A DNA stretch of 64,000 nucleotides from Nepenthes gracilis (lineage: Eukaryota; Streptophyta; Magnoliopsida; Caryophyllales; Nepenthaceae), in the NCBI GenBank assembly GCA_033239525.1, contig BSYO01000014.1:11640021-11704020 (forward strand), in the 5' to 3' direction. Position 1 is the first letter of the stretch. Each line of letters opens with the position of its first letter. Below are positions 47,299 to 58,932 of the stretch, piece after piece. The translations under genes were made by a program, and so were the position numbers. Under the pieces are notes generated by a model. It was not told where the DNA came from. It did no database searches and saw nothing but the letters and a program-made list of their open reading frames with translations.

Positions 47299-49940
47299 TT
47301 GAATATTTATTTGAATCTTATTTCAAGCAGTAGGCTCGATAGTGAGAGGTTTTGCAAAACTTTTTACAAAAGCTTGTGGAAGCTCACTAGTGGTTCTCTA
47401 ACGGTGGCACATGGAAAGAATATTTCAAACTTGTACGTGTTTCATATCTCAATCTCAAATGAAGTCGTCAATGTAGCTAATGGAGATGAGTCTACCGAGT
47501 TATGACACAAGTACCTTATCCACGTAAGTGATCAATTATTTAACCAAAAAAAATCTTCTTTCTGAGGTAAAGGAGACAAAATTGAAGATGTGTCGTCATT
47601 ACATGGTTGAGAAACAATACAGAGTTTTATTCAAGAAAGACTTAGATTTAAAGAAGGTGGATCTTCTTGACCTCGTACTCACAAGCATATGTAGTCCTAT
47701 CAATATAAATACTCTCAGTTGTGCCCTTTATTTTAGTACTTTTATTAATAATTGCTCTAAAAAATTATGGGTATATGCCATAAAAATAAGAGATCAATCA
47801 TGTGATGTCTTCAAATAATTTCAACTTTAGTAAAAATTCAAACAAGAAAAAAGTTAACATATGTCCATAATGACAATCAAGTAGTGTACACTGAGCCTTT
47901 TGAAACATATTATGATTTACAAGGGAACTAATACCAAGTGACCCCACCTAAGATACCATAATTAAATGATGTAATCAAGATGATGAATTGTACATTGATT
48001 CAAAGAGTTCAATATATACTTTAATAGGTAAAGTTCCCTGGTTTGTTATTAGAAGTTTCTTGGATGTTGTAAGTTGTGTAATCAACCTATCTCCTAGCAG
48101 TTCCTTAAAAAATGATATATTCGATAAAATGTAGTTTTGAAAAGAGGTGTCTTATGATCACTTTGGAGTATTTGGATGCAAATCCTTTGTTTATATCCCA
48201 ATGTATGAATGCTCTAAGTTGATTCACACGGCAATGCCTTTTTCTCAACTGTATGTAAGATGAATTTGTTGATTGGTTCCATGATCTAATAAAGAAGAAG
48301 TTTGTAAGATCTAGAGCTGTGATGTTTGTTGAGTTTGTGAGGTCTAGATGTGATGTCCATTGAGGATATTGCCAAATCAAAAATGTTACTCCTATGATAA
48401 TGATAGTCTTTATGATATGAATCCTATACCGTTAACATTAATATCAATTCAAGTTGATGATGATGTTAAGGTTAATCATAATAGATGTGGAGACCATGAC
48501 ATTCTAACCTTTGAGGAGGTGGATATTATTAATGAAGATACTCATTATGATGTTCAATATGAAGCATCTGAGTATACACCAATCATCCCACTCTAACGAT
48601 TTATCGGAGATTGACATCTTTCCATATGCCTTTGGGATGATGGCTATGCGTTACTTATCGATGGCAGATAGGTTGAATGTTTTGACAAAGTTATGAAGGA
48701 TGACTATAAGACTAAGTCGATAGATTTTATGTAAGACGAGATGAAGTGTTTGCATGAGAATCACACTTTTTTGATTCACTAAATTACCTATGGGAAAAAA
48801 ACTCCAAAGAACAATTAGATTTTTTGCTTGAAGTCCAAAGAGAACAATCCTTAACCAAGTTATAAAGCAAGATTGGTTGTGAGGGGTTTAGCCAACAAAG
48901 GGTATTAATTTTGAGGAGATATTTTTTCCTATTGTTAATATGTCTTCCATTCAAGTCATTTATGAATGAGCTGTAAGCCTTGATATAAAAATTAAATAAC
49001 TAGATGAACGGATGACATTCCTCCATCATAATCTTGAGTTAAAAATCTACATTGACTAATTTGAGATATTATAAGTTAAAAGGAATGAGTATCAAGCATG
49101 CCATTTAAAGAATAGTCTTTATAGGCAAAGTAAGTCCTGAGGTAATAATACAATGAGTTCAAGTCAATTACGTTGGAGCATGGCTACTGAAAGAGTAATT
49201 CAGACCATTATAGTTTTATCCAAACGTATTCGAAAAATGTTTCTATTATCCTTTTAGTCTATATTAATAACAAGCTCATTATGGGCAGAATTTATCCCAG
49301 ATTGGCAAGCTAAAATAGCGACTTAGGAAGTCTCTTGCAGTAAAAGACTTGGGGGCAGCAAAATAAATTATTTAACATAAGAACTTTTCATAATCGAAAG
49401 GTGAAGAAGCTCTTGATGTCTTAATAGAGTTACATAAAAAAAGTGCTTCAATTATTTAACATTAAAAAGTCCAAACTAGTGAATACTTTGATTGCCAATC
49501 ATTTTTACTTAAACATTCAATAAAACCCTTCTATAGAGGATATGAAGGCCAGTATGATACATGCCTCTTATTCTTCAGCCATTAGGAGTTTAATATATGG
49601 GAGGAGTTATGTCTAGATAATCGAGACTGCAAAAATATATTATGCTCTCTACTATCAAAGTTAAATTCATTGTGGTGATAGAAATGATAAGGTAATGTAT
49701 GGACGGGAAAATTTATCTAGAGATTCAACTTCAAGTAAGAGCGATATGACTTATTTTGTGAGAATTAAAATGCTATTCACCTTTACAAGAACTCATAATT
49801 TCATTTCAAATTAAAACATATTGATGTAAGTTATCATCAGGTGAAGAATATTACTGATTTAGAATTGTTTATAATTGATAAAATTAAGACGAATGATAAT
49901 GGGTCACATGTCATCACAAAGGCGGTGCAAAGAAGAGAAT
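47299..49940 (+). pseudogene. Ty1/copia pol, broken
   Basis: GAG-pre-integrase: KLTSGSLTVAHGKNISNLY, then an LWH-like site at about 47500. Integrase start (47528-47818): MCRHYMVEKQYRVLFKKDL, ALYFSTFINNCSKKLWVYA. SH3-like linker near 48150-48360: YDHFGVFGCKSFVYIP and a SRDV-like segment. RT near 48790-49330: SYKARLVVRGL, INFEEIFSPIVNMSSIQV, and a decayed VYINNKLIMG at the place of YVDDMLI. RNase H near 49560-49900: SYSSAIRSLIYG, and TKHIDV-like remnants. The catalytic DD is gone and many stops occur. Confidence 0.82.
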
Positions 49941-50002
49941 TTAAATAATGCCTAACTATTGTCAGAATATTAATAATATTCACACAATCGTGAGAGAACG
50001 TT

Positions 50003-50856
50003 TGTTAGAATGGGCCACTCGCTAGTGAGTATCATATCCTTTGTACATATCCACAAACTTTAATTTATTAGTCGACAGCATGAAGTTGCGCGATGAGCAC
50101 AAATGATCCATACATGAGTGAATAAGGTTTTTCAACAAGAGAAATTGCCCACATTTGATGAGCACTTACGAGGCACACATGTACCAATGGCAATATAGGC
50201 ACATCTCGTACACATCTAGAAAATGCTCATGTGTTATTTGGTCAATAAGGCTGCACCTGATGCATGCTTGATACGGCATCCGTGCCCCAATACACAATAC
50301 ATGCACGCCTGATGTGCACCTATTGGACACTCGTGCACCGCAGCTTGCTTTTGAAGTATGATTTAATTTTAGGTGATTAACAAACAAAATTTTTTAACCT
50401 ATCGAGTGTCAAAATAGAAAGATAAAGAAAATAAAGAGAAATAAAAGAATGAGAAAAAGATTTACTCATTCGTTTCAATTTTGAATGGTGTTCCAATTTT
50501 ACTAATATTAGGTACCTTATTCTTGATATTAAAAAACACACTTTTACGAATCATTCATTTTCTCATTTATTCTTGTACTCTCATTGTTTGGGTTACTCAT
50601 TAGAAAGTGTTATATCTTCTAGATATTAAATATTTTTTCTACAATCAGACTCATAGTATAATCTGTAATTATCGACATATCGTCTCATAGTTTTTTTCTC
50701 ATTTTTCAAAAAGACTTTTCTTATTGTGATTATTACTTTTATTATTATATGTTACCGTGTTACCTTCTCATGGATTCAAATAATGGGTTCGATTATAATT
50801 TTTACTGAAATTTCTTTACAATTTTATCAGTAAAATTTTGTAACCAAAACCCAACA
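50003..50856 (+). repeat. 3' LTR of the copia remnant
   Basis: It starts TGTTAGAATGGGCCAC right after the purine tract and ends AACCCAACA, giving TGTTAG..CAACA ends common in copia elements, 854 bp. The end is chosen from the terminal motif only, since no 5' LTR is available for comparison. A GAGCAC/TGCACC-rich stretch lies at 50090-50350. Confidence 0.55.
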
Positions 50857-52461
50857 ATCCTAGCCTTGGATAAATCCATCTTTCTGTTGGATGGGAAAAT
50901 CTGGCTAAATCAATCTCATTAGGTTGTGTAACCGCACAAAGTTACTAAAAAAAGGGATAAGCTTAATATATATGCTTTTATAGCCAAAAAAATATTAAAT
51001 CTTACAAATTGATAAATGCAAAGAATTCAACTTTTATTACCAACAAAAGAATTTAATCTTACTTACGCAAATACATATTCATAAATGCAGAGGATTCATT
51101 GCCCAATAAAGAAATTTAACTTGTAAAATTAATAAATGTCACGGTGTCATAACTTAATTGATAAAATTAATAAAACCAAATCCATGCAATTTAAACAATA
51201 TTAATCGATTGCACTTTACATGGATCAATCCTAACTTTATATACCATATAAAGTATATATGTCAATTTAAGTGCGAACTTTTGAACGGTTTTTCGGATAC
51301 CACCTAAAATAAACCCCACAACTTTAAGTATATCTGTCACATATTTTAGGAGTTTAAAAATAATTTTAAAAAAAATTACTCTCTAAAATATTTAAAATAA
51401 ATCAAAATTGTAATTATTTAATTATAAATAACCCCAGTTACATGGTAAAAAGTTATTTTTAAAAAAATAAAAATATTAACTCATATATTTTTTTGAAATA
51501 TCATAATAATAAAAGAACTTAAATTGGGCCCCTACCAACCTTCAGTTTTGGTGCATTTTTCCTTTCTTTTCCGGCTTTAAGAACCTTGTCCCCTCTCTCT
51601 CTCATGCCCGACAGCTGTCCTTCTCGGGAAGCTCCATGAGATGTAACTATTTGTCTTCTATTTTAAATTATTGATATTTATGTAATTATTTTTATTTTAT
51701 TTTAAATTATTAATATTTGAATAAATAATTATAATTTAATATTTTTTAAAATATAAAAAATTAATTATTAGCTTATAATTATTTATTTTAAAATAAAGAA
51801 TTTAAATATATTAAAATAATAAACTTTATGACTAAAAGAAATGGAGCAATCCCAATCACCTTTTCCTCACGCGCCAATTTCTTAAATCATTTCATCCCTT
51901 TAGGGACCAGACTTCCCACGTGGCCCTGCCCCACCACTCGCTGGACGTGCCACGTGGACCCCATTATTAATTTTTTTAAATTAAAAAAACTTACGTAATA
52001 TATCATAAAATATTACATCCACTTTACTTTAAAAGTGACGCCAAGACATTCTTCTGAGTATTCTTGTTCGTAATACAATATTTAAATTTATCTATTTATT
52101 TAATATATATATATATATTCATTAAATTTATTAAATTTTAAAATAATTGTATAAAATATGAGGTTATAAATTTTTAATTTTTTTCAAAAATTAAAGAAAT
52201 AAATAAATTTTTATTCTTTTATTTTATGGATGATAACTCAAATTTATTAAATTGCATCAATATAATTTTTAACTTTGAGAAAAATAAAACTTATGTATAA
52301 ATGATATGGATGAAATATTTAGCAAACTATACATAATAAATAAGAAATAAAATGGGCAGATTGGAAAGCCTGGTGACAGAAGCGACACGTGGTAAAGTCG
52401 GTCAATTTGCTTATAGATGTTATAATCAAGGAAACCGGTCCTGTGAGAAAAGGACATGACT
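50857..52461. other. AT-rich intergenic stretch, no gene recognised
   Basis: Low-complexity A/T runs dominate. Two less AT-rich islands stand out: 51530-51640, with a CTCTCTCTCTC pyrimidine patch, and 51890-51965, with G-boxes. No open frame above background was found. Confidence 0.6.
51915..51960. promoter_or_regulatory. Pair of G-box (CACGTG) motifs
   Basis: CCCACGTGGCCC (51915-51926) and GCCACGTGGACC (51949-51960) are 34 bp apart, and a third ACACGTGG lies near 52384. G-boxes bind bZIP and bHLH factors, and the CCACGTGG form is ABRE-like. No adjacent gene is visible in the window, so their function is open. Confidence 0.35.
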
Positions 52462-52470
52462 GTTGCTTTC

Positions 52471-52701
52471 GGAAGCAGGGGCCCTGCACCGCAGAGATGC
52501 GGCACAGGGCCTATGCCGCGTGATGGGGGCCGTTGGATTTTCATCCGACGGCTCCCATCACAGTATGCTTTTTTTTTTAAATTTTAATACATATTTTAAA
52601 AAATTATATTAATACCGGGGCCGTCGGATGAAAATCCAACGGCCTCCTCCCTGCGGCATTGGCCCTATGCCACAGAGCTGCGGTACAGGGCCCCTCGTTC
52701 C
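52471..52701. mobile_element. Mutator-type MITE with long terminal inverted repeats
   Basis: Ends GGAAGCAGGGGCCCTG and, in reverse complement, GGAACGAGGGGCCCTG. Inverted arms of about 85-90 bp enclose an A/T-rich centre (about 52563-52614). A perfect 9-bp duplication, GTTGCTTTC, flanks it at 52462-52470 and 52702-52710, the length made by Mutator-like transposases. Arms include the palindromic block CCGTTGGATTTTCATCCG. No coding capacity. Confidence 0.9.
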
Positions 52702-52710
52702 GTTGCTTTC

Positions 52711-53427
52711 TTAGCTGCTTCAACTCCAACTATCTCCCAATAAATATAATTTTTTGATTTTATGTTTTAATATTTTAAAATTAAAAATTAGTATGAGATA
52801 ATTTTTTTATTTTTTACGGTGTAAAAATTATTCATAATTTAGTATTTATAATTATTTAATATTTTGATATGAAAAAATTAAATAAGGTTAAGTTGAGTAT
52901 TTTTACTAAGTGTGTTGAGCATAAATATATAGATTATAATTTTATTTTTTAATTTTTTAAAAATATGTCTAAAAAATCTTTAAAAGATAATATTTTCTAT
53001 TAAAGAGTATTATATAATTTTTAAAAAATAATGTATATGAATAAAATATTATCTATCAATCAATGTTATATGTGGAGTATGTTGTTTAAGTCAAAACTAA
53101 TACGGGTAACTGTTATTTATATTATAAAATTATGAAAATAATGAATAAATAATGACTGAAGTTTAAAGATGAATATTTATGTGAAAATATATCCAAAAAA
53201 TATAAAATAATATATTATTTTGTAAAAAATGCTTTTTTAAAAAAATTATGTATTAGAATTTGTATTTGTGTCAATTTTTATACTAAAAAATTATAATTTC
53301 TATTAGATAAATTATATTTTATTTTTATATAAAAATAAAAAATTAACTATGTATGAAACTTAGTTTTTAAAAGATATAATTTCTCATATAATTTAAATAA
53401 TAAAACTTAAATTTGACCAATCCAAAT
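52711..53427. other. AT-rich intergenic stretch
   Basis: Nearly all A/T-rich sequence. I saw no gene, RNA gene or clear transposon end here. Confidence 0.6.
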
Positions 53428-54258
53428 TGATGGGTCCTATAATCTTGCAGGCCAACCTAGGATCAAACCCATCTATTGACGGTTGAAACCCAATGAGATC
53501 CGATGAGGTGCAAAGCTCATGAGGCACCACAGCAGGGCTAACTACAACCCAATGCATGATGGGCAGGTGGAGATAAGTATCGAATAGGCCAAATAAACAG
53601 CCCAATATGAGCCAGTTAATTGCGACATAGAATGCCCTCCAATTTAGGGGCTGACATTCCAATTAGAATAGTGAGTATGTGCAAGAGGTACCTATTATAA
53701 TCGGTGAGGTAGCTTGACGAATACGTTTGGAGAATCATCCACAATTGCACAATTGTTTCCAAAATGACGACTGCCATTGTCGACCACCATAATCTTATAG
53801 ACAGCTTGACAAATTCTCAAAAGGAAGCTACTACCAACTTTGGAACCCAAGCCACCTGAATCGATGCTAACATTATAAATACCTCTTTCACTTCTGTTGG
53901 AGGGAAAAAGAAAATGATTCTTATCCTCAATTGCTCAAAAAGAACAAAGAGCTCTCTTCTACTCTTAAAGCTACCGATTCTCAAAGAAAATCCTTTCCCT
54001 CTCATAATCACTCCACATCGAACACAATCGCTAGGGCTAGGACCTCCGCTATCACTCTCAATTTCTTCACCTACGTATCATTACACTTTATATCATTCAC
54101 ATTTTTTTCTTATAGAAATATTTATAGTTTGAATGTCGAAAGATATATTGAGAAGTGAAGTCCTCCCAATTTTTGACCTTTTATTTTTTTGTTGTGTTAT
54201 ATAAAACACAAGTTATCAGAAATAGAGATCGGACTTGCCTTCAATTTGACACATGTGA
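53428..54258 (+). repeat. Tat-type LTR remnant with PBS
   Basis: The start TGATGGGTCCTATAATCTTG resembles the minus-strand start of the Tat LTR at 14257. TATA (CATTATAAATAC) lies at 53871-53882. A TTGAATGTCGAAAG motif near 54131 corresponds to the ACTTGAGCGTCGG motif of Tat LTRs. The LTR probably ends at 54243, followed by TTGACACATGTG at 54246, a decayed primer-binding site. The 53393-53662 and 53914-54158 open frames lie inside and show no domain. The element body is missing. Confidence 0.6.
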
Positions 54259-56799
54259 AAGATCAAAAGTTTTTAAATTTATAGAATAATTTAAATCTAC
54301 GAATATATTACCATTTTTAATAAAAATAAAATTTTTAAATTTCATTGCCAAATTAAGGACTGATATTTCATTCTAGATTGGCATGATTAAGACTGGGGTG
54401 TCATATGTGATGGCAAACGGCGTACGCAATAAAAATAACTTTTTGATTTAAAAAAAAGTAATTGCAACTAATTTATGAAATATTAGTTTTACAGGAACAT
54501 CCATTATTTAGTTTTTGTAAATGTTTTAAAAGAAGTAATACTTTATTTATTTATAATAGTATATTTACATTTAAAAATATATATTAACGGATACTATATT
54601 ATCCATGTGCCCTTTATTTTTTAATAATATATTGTATATTAACACCACCGAAAAGAACTATGAAACCATCCGTGCAATAAATTGTACCCTTTGAACTGAT
54701 TTTTAATATAACTTGTCAAACAAGTAATATATTTGCTGGTTTTAATTATCTAGAATTAAATATGAGATTTTAGTTATTGCTGTTGACTTGAGTCGTAGTT
54801 AAGAAATTACCATTAATGTGTTTATAGATATTCTTGGATAACTTAACAATACATACATTATATTTATATAGATACATCTTTGAAAGTATGAATTATATGC
54901 CGTTACAATTTTTTTTATTTAAATCCTGATTAAAAAAAAACCCCTAAATTCTAACGCAAAACTGATAATTTTGGTACCCTTTTTCAGAAAGTGAAAGGGT
55001 AGCTCATGAGAAAACAATATGCCTTTGATTATTTTTTGTTTTCTATCAAGTTCACCAAAAATATAAGTTAATTCATAATCGTCAATTTGATCCTCAAATG
55101 GAATAGCAAATCAACATTTCTTAGCATGGGGCCCTCAAGACCAAATTCAAGATCATATGCCCTAAAGAGCTCGTTAAGTCGGGCACAACATAATTTGACC
55201 GACTTAGGTCAATTAGATAGGTTGTCGTGTGATAGAAAACTCTGGCGATGAACCATGGTTCTTAGAGCGGTTAAGGCTAATAAAAAATACTAGATTGTTT
55301 CAGTAAGCAGTAAATTTTATATTTAGCAGAATTCTTATATCTTTAGTCGATAACTTATTAAACATACATATTTATTCACGACCTATCTGTTCCAACGCGA
55401 AGGGCCTCCCCAATGACCCATGATCCTCAATGTGCTAGGTGATAACTGAGCAGAATGGCCAATATTTTTTAATATTAACCATGGCTTGTAATCTCACCAT
55501 TAGAAAAATTACCCACACATTGATTTCATATCTCTACAAATAATCAGTCCTTTAACACATTAAGGGCATACAAGAATCCCGAGATCAAAATATTTTGTAC
55601 TTTTATAACATACAAAATTCTTAAAGTATCCAATTATCAACTAATCATGATGATCTCCAAAATCTATCCCGCAATACTCAATCTACAAAAAATGAGATTG
55701 GGAGATTGTTTTTCATAAGACATCATCCTCCCCATAAATTATCATTTTGCAGCCTCCCCATAAATTATCATTTTAATTTTTTTCTCGCATTGATTTATTT
55801 TTTAAAGTTTTTTTATTAATTTAAATATTAAAAAATAACTCCAAATATCAATTTCAAATCATTTGAAACTCTTGCTAAAGTTTGAGGTTTACATTCACGT
55901 TAAGAGATCCAAAGCCATTCCGAAATCTTTCGAATTTAAATCAAAATCTATCGTTTGAGTCAAATTTATATATGTATTTTTTAGATATTTAAAATAATAA
56001 TTTAATTAATTAATTATATATTTATATATATAATATGTTTAAAATTAAAGTATTATGCAACCTTTTTTTATTTTATTGTTTAATTTACCATATTATTTTG
56101 GCCATTCCAACGTAACTTTTAAAATAATATTAGACGAGAAGATGATTAGAAGACATACGATAAGATAATATATATTATCCGGCCGCCGTAATTTTATCTG
56201 ACTTGGCTTTCGAATGTGCTGTTTGATTTCTTTTTATCCGACTTAAATTTATGTTAGATTTATTATTCAAAATATAATTTAAATTTTTTAAAATTAAATA
56301 TTGAAAAACCATAAACATTAGTAGAAAATATAAGTCCAGTTTTTTTAAAAATATATATATATAACAATTTAACATAATATATATATTAAAATAAAAAAAA
56401 AGTTAAAAAAATGCGTATACTATTTGAGGGTTCCACCAGTGCGTGCTGAATATCAATAGAGGTCTACCTTTTTAAAAAAAAAAAAAAAAAAAAACTATAT
56501 ATTTACCATGAAATACGATAAAAGTAATATTATGATGCCTCCACGACACGTAAGCTAATGTGTATCTCACGGGGTGAACTTACAAAGATTTAAATGACAA
56601 AACCGCAGCGCAAAAGTGACCAATTTTCATTTATGCTCTTAAAATAAATAAATAAATAATAATCATGGGGTACAAAATGCCTGGGGTGCAGGTTTAAGAT
56701 TCAGATTATTAAATGAATTAGAGAGTTGTCTTGTTCAAGTGTCTGATTAAAAATGGATCTAATCTTCGTTATTCGGAATCTGATCCTCATTTTTCTTTT
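54259..56799. other. AT-rich intergenic stretch
   Basis: No gene recognised. A mixed-composition patch at 55100-55480 has no family match. A short direct duplication, CCTCCCCATAAATTATCATTTT, about 22 bp apart, is at 55729-55775, and a poly(A) run at 56474-56493. Confidence 0.55.
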
Positions 56800-56988
56800 T
56801 TATCGGCCTACTGAATCCTGAAAAATGGGTTCTTGGGGAAGCGTGGTAGGGGAGGGTAGGGGCTGTTGCCGCCTAATAGAGACAGAAGCCGAGGTCACCG
56901 GAGTTATTTGCGTTGAGTGTGTCGATTGACAGAGGAGAAAAGATAACTCAAAAGCCAGCGCAGAAATGAAAAGAATCGTGCCATTCAA
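56800..56988 (-). CDS. Possible small secreted peptide or first exon, unrecognised
   Basis: The 62-residue frame begins MNGTILFISALAFELSFLLC, a plausible signal peptide with cleavage near residue 24, followed by a serine-, threonine- and proline-rich tail. The local DNA is less AT-rich than its surroundings. I recognise no peptide hormone motif. It could be the first exon of a longer gene, a relic, or chance. Confidence 0.2.
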   Translation of the reverse strand: MNGTILFISALAFELSFLLCQSTHSTQITPVTSASVSIRRQQPLPSPTTLPQEPIFQDSVGR

Positions 56989-57099
56989 AGTGGAATTCTT
57001 TTAATATCCATTGCTCGATTTTGCATGCTCTGCTCTCAAAATGCAGAGAGACTTGCAAGGACAGATCCGGGTTGGTTGGTCCGAAAAGTCATGGGAGAA

Positions 57100-57850
57100 G
57101 CAGGCTAAGTGAAATAATATGCTGGTGCTATTATAGAATCTTATGAATCAAGCACGGCACACTTTCTATATCTCTTTCGTTTATAAGGTGAACAGCTTAG
57201 CTTACAGCACAGCGTGTTCGCCACCACACTAGCTAGTGCATTGGCCTTACCGTAATAAGGTCGAGAAGTATGACCCTTCGATTAGAACGCCCCATATCTT
57301 GTGACACGCAGAGCGTGGCATTTCCTTTTAGAAAGTTCGTATAACTTCTAACCAAAAGATTCATTCTGTATGAATCAAGTACCATTCAAAGGGTGCATTA
57401 TCTCTTTGAGTGAAGAAGAGAAGGGCTTTGTGTAGACACTCTTGAGCCATGTTCGTTGCTTTAGGCTCACTACACTATTATTTCATTTTATTCGATTGAT
57501 GGGTTCTAGCTCCAAAGAACATATACACGAACCTATGTCAACTTACGTACGTACGTCTGATTGACCAAACGATCAAGTATACTAGGCCACTTATCATCCC
57601 CTCTTTCCATAGAAGAGAGATAAAGAAAAAGAAAAGATATAGTGATCGATGCCTCTGGCCCCCTTGTTTCTTTCTACTTGACGTTATTTTCCTCGATTTT
57701 TTTTTTCACATTACATAAGGTAACTTGCTTACTTAGCGCTTGCGCTAAGGATCTAATCAGAGTCAAACTTGGATTTGAAAAAAAAAAACCTTTCCCTTAT
57801 TAGCCAGAGTACAAGCATACTCTTTGATCTTTAGTAAAAGTAAGCCAAAA
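57100..57850. other. Organelle-like DNA insertion, possibly mitochondrial
   Basis: Composition changes abruptly to balanced, non-repetitive sequence unlike the neighbouring A/T runs. The perfect inverted repeat CTTAGCGCTTGCGCTAAG at 57732-57749 and the general texture remind me of plant mitochondrial intergenic DNA. This rests on recollection, not on an alignment. No mitochondrial gene is visible. Confidence 0.35.
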
Positions 57851-57879
57851 AATATTTTTTTTCGAACAGTCTCAACGTC

Positions 57880-58932
57880 CTTGTTGAGAGTCCCTCTGCA
57901 AGACGTCCAGTAGTCTCTGACTTGGTCTTCGGAATCGTAAATCTTAGCCTATTCCCAAGTTGCCTCGCTCTCAGGTTGGCCCTTCTACTTTACTAAGTAG
58001 TATTCCATTCGTGCAGTCGGTGTATGGGCTAGCCTATGGCGCAGTCAGCTATGATATCTTTTGTAGGTTCATCTACAACATCTAGTGGTGCCCTTGTAGG
58101 CTCGTTCCTCTCTGGGTCGGTCTGGTCTAATCGAAGTCAATTGACTTACATGGAATACGGGGTGAGTTTTTACCGAGCTGGTCACTTGAGTCTATAGGCT
58201 CTCTTTTCTATCTGCTTCTCTACAATGTTTACTTTCTTCTTTCTTCAGACCAGGTTAAGCCTTTAGGTTGTTTAAATATCACAATAAAATAAACAAAAAG
58301 GTAAGAGAAATACGAAACTTACTCATTGGAATATCTTTTAATATTTAAATAAAAAATCTTTCTATTGGGATGAAGAAGATGCGAAGAAATGAGTATGAAA
58401 ATGTAAGTAAATGGGGATTAAGTGTTTTTTGTTTGGAATGCTACACTCATAGGAATACGCTCAGTTAAGAAAGTGGCTCTGAAAACATTATACTTGTATG
58501 GGAGAGTGTCTGACTTTGTAATCTGTATAGTTTTGTCTTTCTAAATGTCCATTCTCCCCTTCTTTTATCAGGAGAAAAGCTATATTTATAGTGAAGGATA
58601 CCGTACGATTGGCGGACTCATGAATTAATGTATGAGCGTTACAATTCTTTGGTTACAAGAGGTATTACTTGTATAAATAACTGTCATCTTTATTTAATAA
58701 TTAGACTTCATGATTTTCGACCATTCGGCTAGTGTAGTAAACGTCTGTAACAGTTCATTGATTATTTATTGTTACTCTTTCAATTTAAGCGGTTTGGATC
58801 GTATCTCTTTGGCCAATCACCGCCCCCTTTGTTTCCTAGACTCTATGGATTTTTGTTGGGCCGTCATTAATTGGACATTTTTTCCATCTATATACTGAAT
58901 TTTGGACCGTCTTGAATACTACTGTACCCATC
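57880..58932 (-). repeat. Tat-type LTR remnant with leader/gag start
   Basis: As written, the right end GAATTTTGGACCGTC...CTGTACCCATCA (58910-58932) matches the outer end of the Tat LTR (CTTGGACCATTCGC...ACCAATCA at 2641). A minus-strand TATA, CTATAAATATAG, sits at 58579-58590. The LTR probably ends near 58143, where the minus strand reads TTGACTTCGATTAGACC, a decayed PBS. From there to 57880 the minus strand is weakly coding-like. Orientation is opposite to the remnants at 53.4 and 61.8 kb. Confidence 0.45.

Larger units (their letters stand above)
47299..50856 (+). mobile_element. Ty1/copia retrotransposon remnant, 5'-truncated
   Basis: Pol-order domains (GAG-pre-integrase, integrase, SH3-like linker, RT, RNase H) run from 47299 to about 49930. 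A purine-rich tract, GTGAGAGAACG, and an LTR start, TGTTAGAATGGG, follow. Gag, protease and the 5' LTR are absent; the left edge abuts the chromovirus integrase fragment. Confidence 0.82.
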
